This document shows, one piece after another, positions 33,446 to 45,222 of a stretch of 64,000 nt of DNA. The position numbers and the translations under genes were made by a program. Numbering within the stretch: position 1 is the first letter of the stretch; each line of letters begins with the position of its first letter. The stretch lies in NCBI GenBank assembly GCA_028564925.1, contig CM053028.1, positions 623,183,266-623,247,265 of the forward strand, read 5' to 3'. Origin of the DNA: Lithobates sylvaticus (lineage: Eukaryota; Chordata; Amphibia; Anura; Ranidae). The notes under the pieces were generated by a model, which was not told the origin of the DNA, did no database searches, and was given only the letters and a program-made list of their open reading frames with translations.

Positions 33446-34780
33446 TTAGATACCTTTTTTATTATGATTTTGGTCAGCTCTGTTTTTCATATTAATATCA
33501 CCTATATTTGACCTGGTGTCTCCTCTTTGATTGTTATCATAAGACATTATCTTTTGATCTTTATGTTCAGTATTTGTCCTAAACAATGTGGCTAAATCAA
33601 TCTTGACAGCTTGCTCATTTGACTTTCTCCATAAATTGTCTGCTTTCAACAATACGTCTTTTAAATCATGAGGATTTGGGGTAACTAGTAAAATATTTTG
33701 TCTAATCTCTTCATTCAAAGCATGTAGAAATATACTCATATGTAACAAGCCACCATGCTCAAATGCAAGATTATTACTGACCAATATTTCCATAATAGAT
33801 TTTATCCTTTCTGACAGTTCGTAGGGAGATTCACTTTTCATTTGTTTGATCTTCCCATGAACAGTAACATCAGAACGTACACCATACAAAACACATAACA
33901 ATTCCATCAATATGTCCCTTGTCCTCATTGGCTGAGTACAGATCTGCTTAATTCTCACCCAAAGACTATTTCCTATAGAATGTTGCATAACTCTGTCTAA
34001 ATCAGATGGGTTGAGATTGTACATATCTCTGACATTCTGCAAGTCACAAAACCATTTTAAAAATCTGTTTAAATCATGGCAGGGAATCATTCCTATTTCT
34101 TTAAGAATTGCATCTAATTCTTTTGGTTTCAAAGGCTTCATTACAAGCTGAACTTCACCTGCATTATTATTATTGTTATAAACTGTGGTGGTCACAGTGG
34201 GTGCGGCTGGCAATGAATTATCAGATTTAATATGAGGTTCTGTTTCATTTGATAGAATGTTTGTATTTGCATTTTGCTGCAGATTGCTGAATCCACGATT
34301 CGATGCATATCTGCATTCCTGAGATCTCTTCTCTAATTCCATAATTCTTAATTTCAATCTCTCATTTTCCTCTGATAATTCATTACAACGTTTAGACTTC
34401 TCAAGCAGAGCTTCCCCAATGGTGACTGCATGCAATTTTAAATTTACAGTCTCAGATTCTGATTGGTTTTGTAACCTCTGACAAACCTTGTTGCTATTAT
34501 CAACTGCACTCTGTAACTGGGTAATTTCCTCAACCTTATCCTTCAACGAACTTTCCATTGTTAAACAGCAAGATAACAAGCCCTGTACAATACAACCTTT
34601 TCTTTTACTTTCTGAAATTTTGCTCTCAAAAACATTTTTTTCTAAAAATTCATTCATCATAGTCCATGTCTGCTTATATTTTTCTGGCACTTCATAAGGA
34701 CCGCCATGACGCTTAATACATTTTAACACCCATCTGTTAACTTTATCAGAACTGACACTAGCTTCACACTGAGTAAGCAT
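33446..34780 (-). mobile_element. gag-like region, unit 1
   Basis: Minus-strand frame: an N-terminal domain (VNRWVLKCIKRHGGPYEVPE), a coiled coil (CNELSEENERLKLRIMELEK), an Asn-rich linker, and a capsid-like helical region (ELDAILKEIGMIPCHDLNRF through ILLVTPNPHDLKDVLLKADN). No CCHC knuckle seen. Near-identical to unit 2, so the duplication is recent. Confidence 0.75.
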
Positions 34781-35095
34781 TTTTACTATATTATTAATAA
34801 TTTAAAAAGAGAAATATTTTACTCACCGCATTAATTACTCCTTCAGCTTCCAGCTCAGGTCTTCTGGTACACGATACAGTCCTTTTTCTTCGTTTCCAGT
34901 CTCCAGAGAATAATTCTGGGGTTCCAAACTTGTTTGATTTTGTAGATCAGACTCTCTTATGTCACAACCAGACGTTAGAGTCACAGCACAGGTCTTGGGT
35001 CTCCATCAGACTTCTGTCCAACTCACAGGATTTTTTTGTCACCACCGACTTCTGTTGTCCTGAAAATGCTCTTCTGGTCGCTTGAACGGCACCAA

Positions 35096-35779
35096 TGTAG
35101 TGATGTAATATAATCGTTCCTCGTAGATGGTATATGGTTATTAAAAGTATTGTCTCGCAGCAAAACCCGATTCTCCCAGAGAGAGATTTTATTGACTTCC
35201 AAAACAGAACATTCTTACAGACGACAAAAATCCAACAGAGTTCATGACAACGAATATTTCCTCTTGTACCTATGCCTGCTTCTCTCAGACCATCTTTCTC
35301 TAGACTAGCTGACAACCTGCCTGTCTTCTCATATACTGATCTGACACTGGGGGGGGGGGTCAACCAAATGTTTACCATGAATACCCCCCACAATTCTAAA
35401 TACCATCAGTAAATACTAGGTTAAAAGGCTATCCCTCACACACACAACTTGCATAAGATTTACACATTAAATGCTTTGATCTGTCCCGGTATTTCTTAAG
35501 TTGACAATGTGACAGGAGACAACCCCACGCTGTGAATAGTTGTAATTATAAAGCTGCCCCAATTTACATTCTTGCATATTCCCCCCTTTGACATGTGTGA
35601 ATACTGATTAGATTAAGATAATCATTATCTGTTCCCTTTCATATGTGGAGTAAGTCTGGTCTGGCCATTTGTCCTTTGACCAACAAACCCTCTTTTAATA
35701 TGCGCAATTAGATTAACAGCTACCAAAGTGGCATGCCTAGAATAAACTTGTCTTTAGAATGCCTAAATAAAAACACTAC

Positions 35780-35840
<61 letters not shown>

Positions 35841-35861
35841 TATTAGATATAATATACTACA
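35096..35861 (-). repeat. LTR of the array (middle)
   Basis: Same ends as the left LTR, slightly longer, with extra segments (ATTAAATGCTTTGATCTG, GGAGTAAGTCTGGTCTGG) shared with the right LTR. A (TA)n tract near 35780-35840. Confidence 0.75.
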
Positions 35862-37343
35862 TATACCCCCACTTGGGTCGTTCTAACTACTAGAACTGAC
35901 CCATAAATCAAGCAACAAACATAGCATTACCGACTTGAGGTATTGGATGCTTCACAATGGCTCATATGAAATATAAAGTTGAAACTGGTTACATCTCTCT
36001 TCACCAGCCTCTAAAATATCCCCATGAAACAGTCATTAGATAATATAGCTTTAGACCATGACTGGAAAAGGATTCGGTAAACATCCTTATTATATCACAT
36101 CAAGATCTTGAATATTGCACAAAAACGAGCTGATGTCACAGTTCATTCTTCAATTTTCAACTTCAACTTCATCACATCTCTCATTGAAAGTAGACTTGGT
36201 GTGCTTGGTGTGCTGGGAGCTCCGATCCACATAAATCCAGGATTCCTCTCCAGGCTCAAGGTTTTCATTTTCTTAAAGATGCTTTTGCACAAACACCAGC
36301 AAATCCCGAAATTCTACTTCCATCTTTATAGTAAGAAGAACCATCCATGTACCAGCTCTCACTTTCAAGTTCAAAAGGTTTGGATACGGCTGAAAAAAAA
36401 CTGCTATTGCTGTACTTTGTAATTTGCTGTAGGCCGACTCCTCATTTCCATCCTTAATAGAGCAGTTGCTTGAATCATTCAGTCCATAATTCCACCTGAA
36501 TGGTATACCAATCTATATACCAATCTATAATCCATATATCCATATAATCCATATATAATCCCCCACTTTCAGATAGAATCAGCTTGACATCAGCGTTTAT
36601 CAGATCTTCTATCCAGACAAAGCAGCAGTGGAAAATCTTGCCAGTAAAGTTAGGTCTTTTTTTCATCCATATGTCAATAATATTAATGACTGATTCAACA
36701 AAGTTTCAAATCATGACTGGAGTGATGAATTTCACTCACCCCTCTTATAAATTTAGGAAAACCACCCAACATACTATAATTTATGCTATGCCAAGCCATT
36801 GTGCAGCATCTCACCTTAGATGTCAAATATATTGATCAATATGCAATATGTAATATGCAACATGTAATGTAACATGAAAATTATTTTCGGTTTAAATGTT
36901 TCGCTCTGGTTTTAAGATAAAGTTCAAGAAATAAAACATAATAAAATAAAAAAAAAAAAAAAAATAAAAATAAAAATGGAAAAGGGTGAAAAATAAAAAT
37001 AAAAAAATAGGGCTTGATGAATAAAAATGGGAAAGGGTTAAAAATAAAAAAAAAATAAAATATAGGGAAAAGTCCATTGTCCAAGTCAAAAAGGTCAAAA
37101 AAAAAAAAAAAAAAAAAAATAAGTCAATTGCTTGATGAATTTTGAGAGAGTCCATGATATTGTTTATTCAGTGTTTCTCCCCCACTAGCCAGAAATTTCA
37201 GCTTGCAGTTCACATGCTATGCAGATGCAGTATCTTCAATATATCTGAAAGACAAAAAACTCTCCAACAAAACTAATTAGCAAGATCCTTAAACATTCTT
37301 TGAAGTAAAAACAAAGGACTATTTACACATCCCCAGGTTGAAA

Positions 37344-38846
37344 CTAAACCACCCCCACTGTTAGAGAAATGTCACTTGTATTCAAAAACAGATCTGGATA
37401 ATGTAATCTGTTTAGCTGTCCCAGCAATGTGTAATGTTCCATTTTCATTTTATCGTACTCAATCTTTAGGTGGTCATATTTCTGTTTTAACTGAGAAAAC
37501 GGTATCCAAGCCTTAGATACCTTTTTATTATGATTTTGGTCAGCTCTGTTTTTCATATTAATATCACCTATATTTGACCTGGTGTCTCCTCTTTGATTGT
37601 TATCATAAGACATTATCTTTTGATCTTTATGTTCAGTATTTGTCCTAAACAATGTGGCTAAATCAATCTTGACAGCTTGCTCATTTGACTTTCTCCATAA
37701 ATTGTCTGCTTTCAACAATACGTCTTTTAAATCATGAGGATTTGGGGTAACTAGTAAAATATTTTGTCTAATATCTTCATGCAAAGCATGTAGAAATATA
37801 CTCATATGTAACAAGCCACCATGCTCAAATGCAAGATTATTACTGACCAATATTTCCATAATAGATTTTATCCTTTCTGACAGTTCGTAGGGAGATTCAC
37901 TTTTCATTTGTTTGATCTTCCCATGAACAGTAACATCAGAACGTACACCATACAAAACACATAACAATTCCATCAATATGTCCCTTGTCCTCATTGGCTG
38001 AGTACAGATCTGCTTAATTCTCACCCAAAGACTATTTCCTATAGAATGTTGCATAACTCTGTCTAAATCAGATGGGTTGAGATTGTACATATCTCTGACA
38101 TTCTGAAAGTCACAAAACCATTTTAAAAATCTGTTTAAATCATGGCAGGGAATCATTCCTATTTCTTTAAGAATTGCATCTAATTCTTTTGGTTTCAAAG
38201 GCTTCATTACAAGCTGAACTTCACCTGCATTATTATTATTGTTATAAACTGTGGTGGTCACAGTGGGTGCGGCTGGCAATGAATTATCAGATTTAATATG
38301 AGGTTCTGTTTCATTTGATAGAATGTTTGTATTTGCATTTTGCTGCAGATTGCTGAATCCACGATTCGATGCATATCTGCATTCCTGAGATCTCTTCTCT
38401 AATTCCATAATTCTTAATTTCAATCTCTCATTTTCCTCTGATAATTCATTACAACGTTTAGACTTCTCAAGCAGAGCTTCCCCAATGGTGACTGCATGCA
38501 ATTTTAAATTTACAGTCTCAGATTCTGATTGGTTTTGTAACCTCTGACAAACCTTGTTGCTATTATCAACTGCACTCTGTAACTGGGTAATTTCCTCAAC
38601 CTTATCCTTCAACGAACTTTCCATTGTTAAACAGCAAGATAACAAGCCCTGTACAATACAACCTTTTCTTTTACTTTCTGAAATTTTGCTCTCAAAAACA
38701 GTTTTTTCTAAAAATTCATTCATCATAGTCCATGTCTGCTTATATTTTTCTGGCACTTCATAAGGACCGCCATGACGCTTAATACATTTTAACACCCATC
38801 TGTTAACTTTATCAGAACTGACACTAGCTTCACACTGAGTAAACAT
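37344..38846 (-). mobile_element. gag-like region, unit 2
   Basis: Near-identical to unit 1 with the same domain order, reading to a C-terminal helical tail (YDHLKIEYDKMKMEHYTLL). The flanking non-coding 1.6 kb on its downstream side, with A-rich tracts (36940-37120), also matches unit 1. Confidence 0.75.
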
Positions 38847-39162
38847 TTTTACTATATTATTAATAATTTAAAAAGAGAGAAATATTTTACTCACCGCATT
38901 AATTACTCCTTCAGCTTCCAGCTCAGGTCTTCTGGTACACGATACAGTCCTTTTTCTTCGTTTCCAGTCTCCAGAGAATAATTCTGGGGTTCCAAACTTG
39001 TTTGATTTTGTAGATCAGACTCTCTTATGTCACAACCAGACGTTAGAGTCACAGCACAGGTCTTGGGTCTCCATCAGACTTCTGTCCAACTCACGGATTG
39101 TTATCATTGACTTCTGTTACAAAGTCCTGAAAATGCTCTTCTGATCTCTTGAACGGCACCAA

Positions 39163-39820
39163 TGTAGTGATCTAATATAATCGTTCCTCGTAGATGGTAT
39201 ATGGTTATTAAAAGTATTGTCTCCGCAGCAAAACCCGATTCTCCCAGAGAGAGACAATTTTATTGACTTCCAAAACAGAACAGTCTTACAGATGACAAAA
39301 ATCCAACAGAGTTCATATCACGACAGTGCTAGTAATATTTAGAGCCCCATGGAACCATGTGACTCTTGGGTGCCTTCTTAATAACACACACTTCTAAACA
39401 GATTGAACGTCCTGTTATATCCCCCCACACACACTGAATGTCTGAGCAATTTGATTAGGCGTTTCCATTAAATGCTTTGATCTGCCCCGGTCTTTCAGAG
39501 TGACAGGAGACAACCCCACGCTGTGAATAGTTGTAATTATAAAGCTGCCCCAATTTACATTCTTGCATATTCCCCCTTTGACATGTGTGAATACTGATTA
39601 GATTAAGATAATAACAGCTACCAAAGTGGCATGCCTAGAATAAACTTGTCTTTAGAATGCCTAAATAAAAACACTACATATATGGAGTAAGTCTGGTCTG
39701 GCCATATGTCCTTTGACCAACAAACCCTCTTTTAATATGCGCAATTAGATTAACAGCTACCAAAGTGGCATGCATAGAATAAACTTGTCTTTAGAATGCC
39801 TAAATAAAAACACTAAATAT
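39163..39820 (-). repeat. LTR of the array (right)
   Basis: Starts TGTAGTGATCTAATATAATC. Carries an internal duplication (ACAGCTACCAAAGTGGCATG occurs twice) and lacks the (TA)n tract. The right boundary is approximate. Confidence 0.65.
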
Positions 39821-40283
39821 AATAAATATTTTTAATTATGAATTTGTCCTGGAGGCCAATTTCTAAAGGTAACATCTACCACAATTTCAATAGCCAGTTT
39901 TAGTAAGCTGCCACATTTGAATAATTTAGGTTTGATATGGAGTGTGTTTAAATTTTGTGTCACATATCTCCAGTCAAAATTTTTTTACATTTTTAATTTT
40001 GGTTAAAGATTAGTTGGAGAGATTTCTTCTCACTTCCTGTTCTAGAGACAGTGTTGTCCCATGGACAGGAAGTGAACTAAAATCTAAACGAGAAGTCAAA
40101 GAGAAATAAAAATAGTGTTTCTAACCATTTTCTCCCTGAAGCGACTTTCATACTTACACATACTTGGCTTTAATAAACAAAAATGTATAGGGATTATGGA
40201 TTTGTTCTGAAGGAGACTCTCCAAGGGAAATGTCTAAGGGCTTGTTTACACTTGCTTCAAAATGTGGCTTTGGACACCCTTTT
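39821..40283. other. Non-genic stretch
   Basis: Includes GACAGGAAGTGA-type old repeat sequence; no exon seen. Confidence 0.4.
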
Positions 40284-40715
40284 TTAAAGTGGTTGTAAAC
40301 CCACAAAAAAAAAACCCCTGCAAGACAAAGGCATAATGAGCTAGTATGCATAGCATACTAGCTCATTATGAATTACTTACCTGAGATCGAAGCCCCTGCA
40401 GCGGTCCTGGTACCCCACTCCGGCTGGTGACATCGTTCTTGGAGTTACTTTCAGGTATCGCGGGCTCCAGCGATGTGATTGGCCGGAGTCGATATGACAC
40501 CACTGGAGCTGCATGTAACGGCACACTAACTGAAGCACCGGCACGCGCCTGCCGTTACTTCAGTGCGTATGTGCCGATGACGGCGGCAATGCAGATACAG
40601 GGGATATCTCCTAAACCTGCAGGGTTTAGGAGATATCAGGGGGAGCTACAGGTATGCCTTATTATAGGCTTAACTGTAGCAAAAAGTGGTTGTAAAGGGT
40701 TTACAACCACTTTAA
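40284..40715. mobile_element. TTAA-type MITE
   Basis: TTAAAGTGGTTGTAAACCC at the left and GGGTTTACAACCACTTTAA at the right, TTAA at both edges. Two internal palindromes (GAGCTAGTATGC / GCATACTAGCTC; GGGGATATCTCC). Family of 3397-4497. Confidence 0.88.
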
Positions 40716-41300
40716 GCACTCTGAATGCCACTAAATATAATGGTAAGCTTATAGTCCTGTTCACATGTTGTGTTTGCTTTGCTTCAAAATTATACATGTC
40801 GCTTTCTTGGTGCTTCAAAGCTTCTTCAAAGTCTCCAAAGAAGTCTATGACAACTCTTCCTTACAGCACCTGCAGCATTTGAGAAGCTTTTATTCAGCTT
40901 TAGCTTTGCTTTGTTTTGGAGGTATTGCAGGTATGAGATATCCCAGGATGCACTGGCAAACCAACAAGCGAACTGAAAGGACATCATCAGCAGTCACTTC
41001 TGGTTCATGTGTATATAATCTGGGAGTGTCTGGTGCAGACGTCACATCTGGTGTTCAGCGCGGAGCAGCAGGAAGGTAAGCAGGGTCCGGACTGGAGTGG
41101 AGCAACTAGCAGATGGCACATGTGGTGTGCAACATGGAAATGCTATAGCAGAAGATGAGCGGGGTCTGAGCAGCAGAGGATCAGCAAAGCTGGGGGACCA
41201 GAGCAGGAGAATCTAGCAATGTCACGTGTGGTGCACAGCTTGGAAGCAGGGGGTGAGTGGGGACCAAAGAGAGAGGAGGATCAGCAAAGCAGAGGATCAG
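40716..41300. other. Non-genic stretch
   Basis: No exon recognised. Partial repeats of GGAGCAGCAGG / GAGCGGGGTC type lead into the following minisatellite. Confidence 0.4.
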
Positions 41301-41485
41301 CCGAGCTGGGGGTACTACTGAGCAGGGGATCTGCTGAATGAGGGTACTAATAAGCTGGGGATCTGCTGAACGAGGATACCAATGAGCTGGGGATCTACTG
41401 AACAGGGGTACTAATGAGCTGGGGATCCACTGAACAGGGGTACTAATGAGCTGGGATCTACTGAACAGGGGTACTAATGAGCGTG
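41301..41485. repeat. ~36 bp minisatellite
   Basis: Five or so units of GAGCTGGGGATCTACTGAAC plus GGGGTACTAAT. Confidence 0.8.
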
Positions 41486-41489
41486 CGAC

Positions 41490-41592
41490 CCACGGCTAGG
41501 CTCTTAAAAGGACCACGTACCGGTACGTAGTTCTGCCTAGCCGTGCCATTCTGCTGACATACATCGGCGTTAGGCGGTCGGGAAGCGGTTAA
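41490..41592. mobile_element. Right-end fragment of the CACTTCAGCCCC TTAA element
   Basis: CTGCCTAGCCGTGCCATTCTG and GGCGGTCGGGAAGCGGTTAA match the right end of the copy at 53063-54035. Confidence 0.75.
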
Positions 41593-41764
41593 TGACACTT
41601 TCCTCCTATGTAAAAGAAGAACCACCATAAGCAATCCGTATCAAACACTGGAGAGGTACAGCCCAGGAGCAACCAATCAAAAATGACCTTTGACTGATAC
41701 TGGTTCTGCACTTTGCATCCTTGTACCTAGAAAACAAAATGTCAAAATAGTGAGACCTTCCTAC

Positions 41765-41856
41765 CTGATAATCTTGAGGGATCTCCTGCTCTTTCTGTGT
41801 GAAGTCCTGGGAATATAGAGGACATTGCTCTGGGGTATTTCTGTTACTGAATCCAT
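41765..41856 (-). CDS. M2 exon: DGSS-type module
   Basis: Minus-strand acceptor TCCTACAG, donor CAG|GTAGGA, 92 nt, phase 1 to 0. Encodes DGFSNRNTPEQCPLYSQDFT, then KEQEIPQ. In phase with the exon at 42163. No acidic or finger exon follows before the LTR array. Confidence 0.75.
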
Positions 41857-41887
41857 CTGTAGGAAACACGCACACTGACTAAATACG

Positions 41888-42070
41888 TTGGGGTTGATTT
41901 ACTAAGCTTGGCGAGTGCAAAATCTTGGTGCAGCTCTGCATAGCAACCAATCAGCTTCCAGGTTTTTATTGTCAAAGCTTAATTGAACAAGCTGAAGTTA
42001 GAGGCTGATTGGCTACCATGCACAGTTGCACCAGATTTTGCACTCTCCAGTTTTAGTAAATCAACCCCAG
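41888..42070. mobile_element. MITE inserted in an M2 intron
   Basis: Ends TTGGGGTTGATTTACTAA and TTAGTAAATCAACCCCAG. The paralogous intron at 15490-15515 (GAATACATTGGTTCTATG) lacks it, which gives an empty-site comparison. Confidence 0.85.
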
Positions 42071-42162
42071 TGTTTCTATGTCTTTATATCGGAGGATGTG
42101 TGTATCTAGGTGGATCACTAATACTCTTCTCTCCTTTACAAGAAATTAAAGTCTCCTCTTAC

Positions 42163-42268
42163 CCGGTGATGTGAGAGGTGGCCGGTTCTCCATCAGAACG
42201 TTCTTGTATAGATCCTTGTGTCCTTCTATATACTCCCGCTCCTCCATGGAGAAATAGACAGGGACATC
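42163..42268 (-). CDS. M2 exon: KRAB A-box-like
   Basis: 106 nt, phase 0 to 1, donor CGG|GTAAGA. Encodes [20 protein letters not shown], then [15 protein letters not shown]. The highly conserved Trp of EEWE is Arg here, which should weaken a KRAB-like fold. Confidence 0.8.
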
Positions 42269-42372
42269 CTGACACCTTATAGGAACCTGACACACACAAT
42301 GATACAATCACCATCCAGACACCTCCCTTGTCTGTTACTGGAGAATATCACAGAATTCCCAGCACCGCTCAC

Positions 42373-42495
42373 CTCTCCCGTCAGCAGCTCAATGATCTTC
42401 TGGGTGACTTCTAGAATCTCTTTGCTGTTGTTCCTTTCAGCTGTCAGGGAGGGAGGCGGGGGATCATAATTTGTTTTCATTATGGGTCCATAAGC
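42373..42495 (-). CDS. M2 exon: LTGE helix module
   Basis: Minus-strand acceptor ATGTAG, donor GAG|GTGAGC, 123 nt, phase 0. Encodes AYGPIMKTNYDPPPPSLTAE, then ILEVTQKIIELLTGE. The first coding exon of M2 was not found; upstream DNA is filled by a hAT fragment and a tandem array. Confidence 0.8.
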
Positions 42496-42532
42496 CTACA
42501 TAATGAGATAAAATGATAAGTATCCAGCAGAG

Positions 42533-42640
42533 GGGACTCAAACTGGTGGCCTTCCAGCTGTTGTGGAACAAGCCCCGTCATGCCTCGGTTTATGGTAGTT
42601 ATGCTTGTAACCGTCAGCCTTGCAATGTCTGGCAGGCCTT
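42533..42640. mobile_element. hAT-type MITE fragment
   Basis: GGGGACTCAAACTGGTGGCC and the following 100 bases match the MITE at 3414-3570; the right part is missing and the ~120 bp array begins there. Confidence 0.65.
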
Positions 42641-43390
42641 GCTCGAAGATAGAAGAGCTCATGTCTACAGGCTGGTGGTGTTTAAGAAGAACAAAGCCTT
42701 CCTCGAAGTTATGAGAGCCTGAGTCTACAGGCTGGTCATGTTCAGGAAGAACAAGGGCTTCCTCAAAGATAAGAGTGCCTGTGTCTACAGGCTGGTGGTG
42801 TTTAAAAAGCACAAGGCCTTCTTCGGAGATAAAAGAGCTTGAAGTTGCAGGCTAGAGGCATTTAGGAAAAACAAGGCCTTCCTCAAAGAGAAGAGTGCCT
42901 GTGTCTACAGGCTGGTGGTGTTTAGAAAGAACAAGGCCTTCTTTGGAGCTATGAGAGCTTGAAGTTGCAGGCTAGAGGTGTTTAGGAAAAACAAGGCCTT
43001 CCTCAAAGAGAAGAGTGCCTGTGTCTACAGGCTGGTGGTGTTTAGAAAGAACAAGGCCTTCTTTGGAGCTATGAGAGCTTTAAGTTGCAGGCTAGAGGTG
43101 TTTAGGAAAAACAAGGCCTTCCTCAAAGAGAAGAGTGCCTGTGTATAGAGGCTTGTGGTGTTTAGCAAGAACAAGGTCTTCGGAGATATGAGAGCTTGAA
43201 GTTGCAGGCTAGAGGTGTTTAGGAAAAACAAGGCCTTCCTCAAAGAGAAGAGTGCCTGTGTATAGAGGTTTGTAGTGTTTAGCAAGAACAAGGTCTTTGG
43301 AGATATGAGAGCTTGAAGTTGCAGGCTAGAGGTGTTTAGGAAAAACAAGGCCTTCCTCAAAGAGAAGAGTGCCTGTGTCTACAGGCTATG
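42640..43390. repeat. ~120 bp tandem array
   Basis: About six units of GAAGAGTGCCTGTGTCTACA..GGTGTTTAG..AACAAGGCCTTC..GAGAGCTTGAAGTTGCAGGC. The minus frame across it (KALFFLNTSSLQLQALI repeats) is repeat-derived. Confidence 0.9.
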
Positions 43391-43677
43391 GACCACCCTC
43401 ATGTTATCAACGTACAGAAGAGGAAAAGGAGAAAAGGCAGGCTAGAAACATGCACAAGCAGCTCACCGCACAAATTCGGCAATGCTGAAACTAATGTAAC
43501 CCCAGCACAGGCACGGAACTGATGTCATACCCCTTAAATGCTTTTCCACATTTTGTCATGTTACAACCAAAAACAAAAATTTTAAATGCTTTGCACCAGA
43601 TTTATTGTTCTAGTTTCATTTCAAACAGGATAAATTACAGCATACAATGACTACTTTTTATTTACAATATCAATATA
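43391..43677. other. Tc1-like end fragment and non-genic DNA
   Basis: CATACCCCTTAAATGC and TTTTGTCATGTTACAACCAA (43531-43577) resemble a Tc1 terminus just outside the next element, perhaps a remnant of another copy. Confidence 0.5.
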
Positions 43678-45222
43678 CAGTGCCTTGAAAAACTATTCAT
43701 ACCCCTTGAAATTACAACCAAAAACGTAAATGTATTTTATAGACCAACACAAAGTGGCACATAATTGTGAAGTGGAAGGACAATAATAAATCATTTTCAA
43801 TTTTTTTTACAAATAAATATCTAAAAAGTGTGGTGTGCATTTGTATTCAGCCCCCTTTACTCTTATACCACTAACTAAAATCTAGTGGAACCAATTGCCT
43901 TCAGAAGTCACCTAATTAGTAAATAAAGTCCACCTGTGTGTAATTTAATCTCAGTATAAATACAGCTGTTCTGTGAAGCCCTCAGAGGTTTGTTAGAACA
44001 TGCGTGAACAAACAGCATTATTAAGGCCAAGGAACACACCAGACAGGTCAGGGATAAAGTTGTGGAGAAGTATAAAGCAGGGTTAGTTTATAAAAAAATA
44101 TCCCAAGCTTTGAAGATCTCACGGAGCACTGTTCAATCCATCATCTGAAAATGAAAAGAGTATGGCACAACTGCAAACCTACCAAGACATGGCCATCCAC
44201 TTAAACTGACAGGCCGGGCAAGGAGAGCATTAATCGGAGAAGCAGCCAAGAGGCCCATGGTAACTCTGGAGGAGCTGCAGAGATCCACAGCTCAGGTGGG
44301 AGAATCTGTCCACAGGACAACTATTAGTCGTGCACTCCACAAATCTGGCCTTTATGGAGGAATAGCAAGAAGAAAGCCATTGTTGAAAAAAAGCCATAAG
44401 AAGTCCCCCTTGCAGTTTGTGAGAAGCCATGGGGGGGATACAGCAAACGTGGAAAAAGGTGTTCTGGTCAGATGAGACCAAAATTGAACTTTTTGGCCTA
44501 AAAGAAAAACGCTATGTGTGGCGGAAATCTAACACTACACATCACCCTGAACACACCATCCCCACCGTGAAACATGGTGGTGGCAGCATCATGTTGTGGG
44601 GATTTCTTCAGCAGGGACAGGGAAGCTGGTCAGAGTTGATGGAAAGATGGATGGAGCCATATACAGGGCAATCTTAGAAGAAAACCTGTTAGAGTCTGCA
44701 AAATACTAGAGACTGGGGTGGAGGTTCACCTTCCAGCAGGACAACAACCCTAAACATACAGCCAGAGCTAAAATGGAATGGTTTAAATCAAAGCATATTC
44801 ATGTGTTAGAATGGCCCAGTCAAAGTCCAGACCTAAATCCAATTGAGAATCTGTAGCAAGACTTGAAAATTGCTGTTCACGGACGCTCTCCGTCCAATCT
44901 GACAGAGCTTGAGCTATTTTGCATAGAAGAATGGGCAAAAAATGTCACTCTCTAGATGTGCAAAGCTGGTAGAGACATCCCCAAAAAGACTTGCAGCTGT
45001 AATTGCAGCGAAAGTGGGTTGTAAAAAGTATTGACTCAGGGGGGCGCTATACAAATGCACACCACACTTTTCACATATTTATTTGTAAAAAAAAAATATT
45101 GAAAACCATTTATCATTTTCCTTCTACTTCACAATTATGTGTCACTTTGTGTTGGTCTATCACATAAAATCCCAATCAAAAATACATTACGTTTTTGGTT
45201 GTAACTATGACAAAATGTGAGC
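43678..45222 (+). mobile_element. Tc1/mariner transposon copy 2 (broken transposase)
   Basis: Left end CAGTGCCTTGAAAAACTATT after TA (43676-43677). Transposase pieces in order: N-terminal HTH (KISQALKISRSTVQ-like, near 44095), [37 protein letters not shown]-like, [10 protein letters not shown] and [10 protein letters not shown]. The open parts at 44257-44475 and 44429-44677 are in different frames, so there is a frameshift near 44430; a TGA lies in the N-terminal part and a TAG (44854-44856) replaces the Trp codon after IENL. The right terminal ~45 bp are missing. Inactive. Confidence 0.88.

Larger units (their letters stand above)
31135..39820 (-). mobile_element. Tandem LTR element array: LTR-internal-LTR-internal-LTR
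   Basis: Three direct repeats start with TGTAGTGATCTAAT or TGTAGTGATGTAAT (31135, 35096, 39163) and separate two internal regions of about 3.3 kb that are near-identical. On the minus strand TGGTGCCGTTCAAG directly follows the LTR at 39163 and at 35096 and suits a primer binding site, and a purine run (AAGTGGGGGT) abuts the other LTR end. Each internal region has one gag-like frame; pol or env was not recognised. The layout is typical of unequal recombination between LTRs. The retroelement lineage is unassigned. Confidence 0.85.

Noticed and set aside
43025-43360. KALFFLNTSSLQLQALI repeat frame
   Set aside because: Translation of the ~120 bp tandem array.
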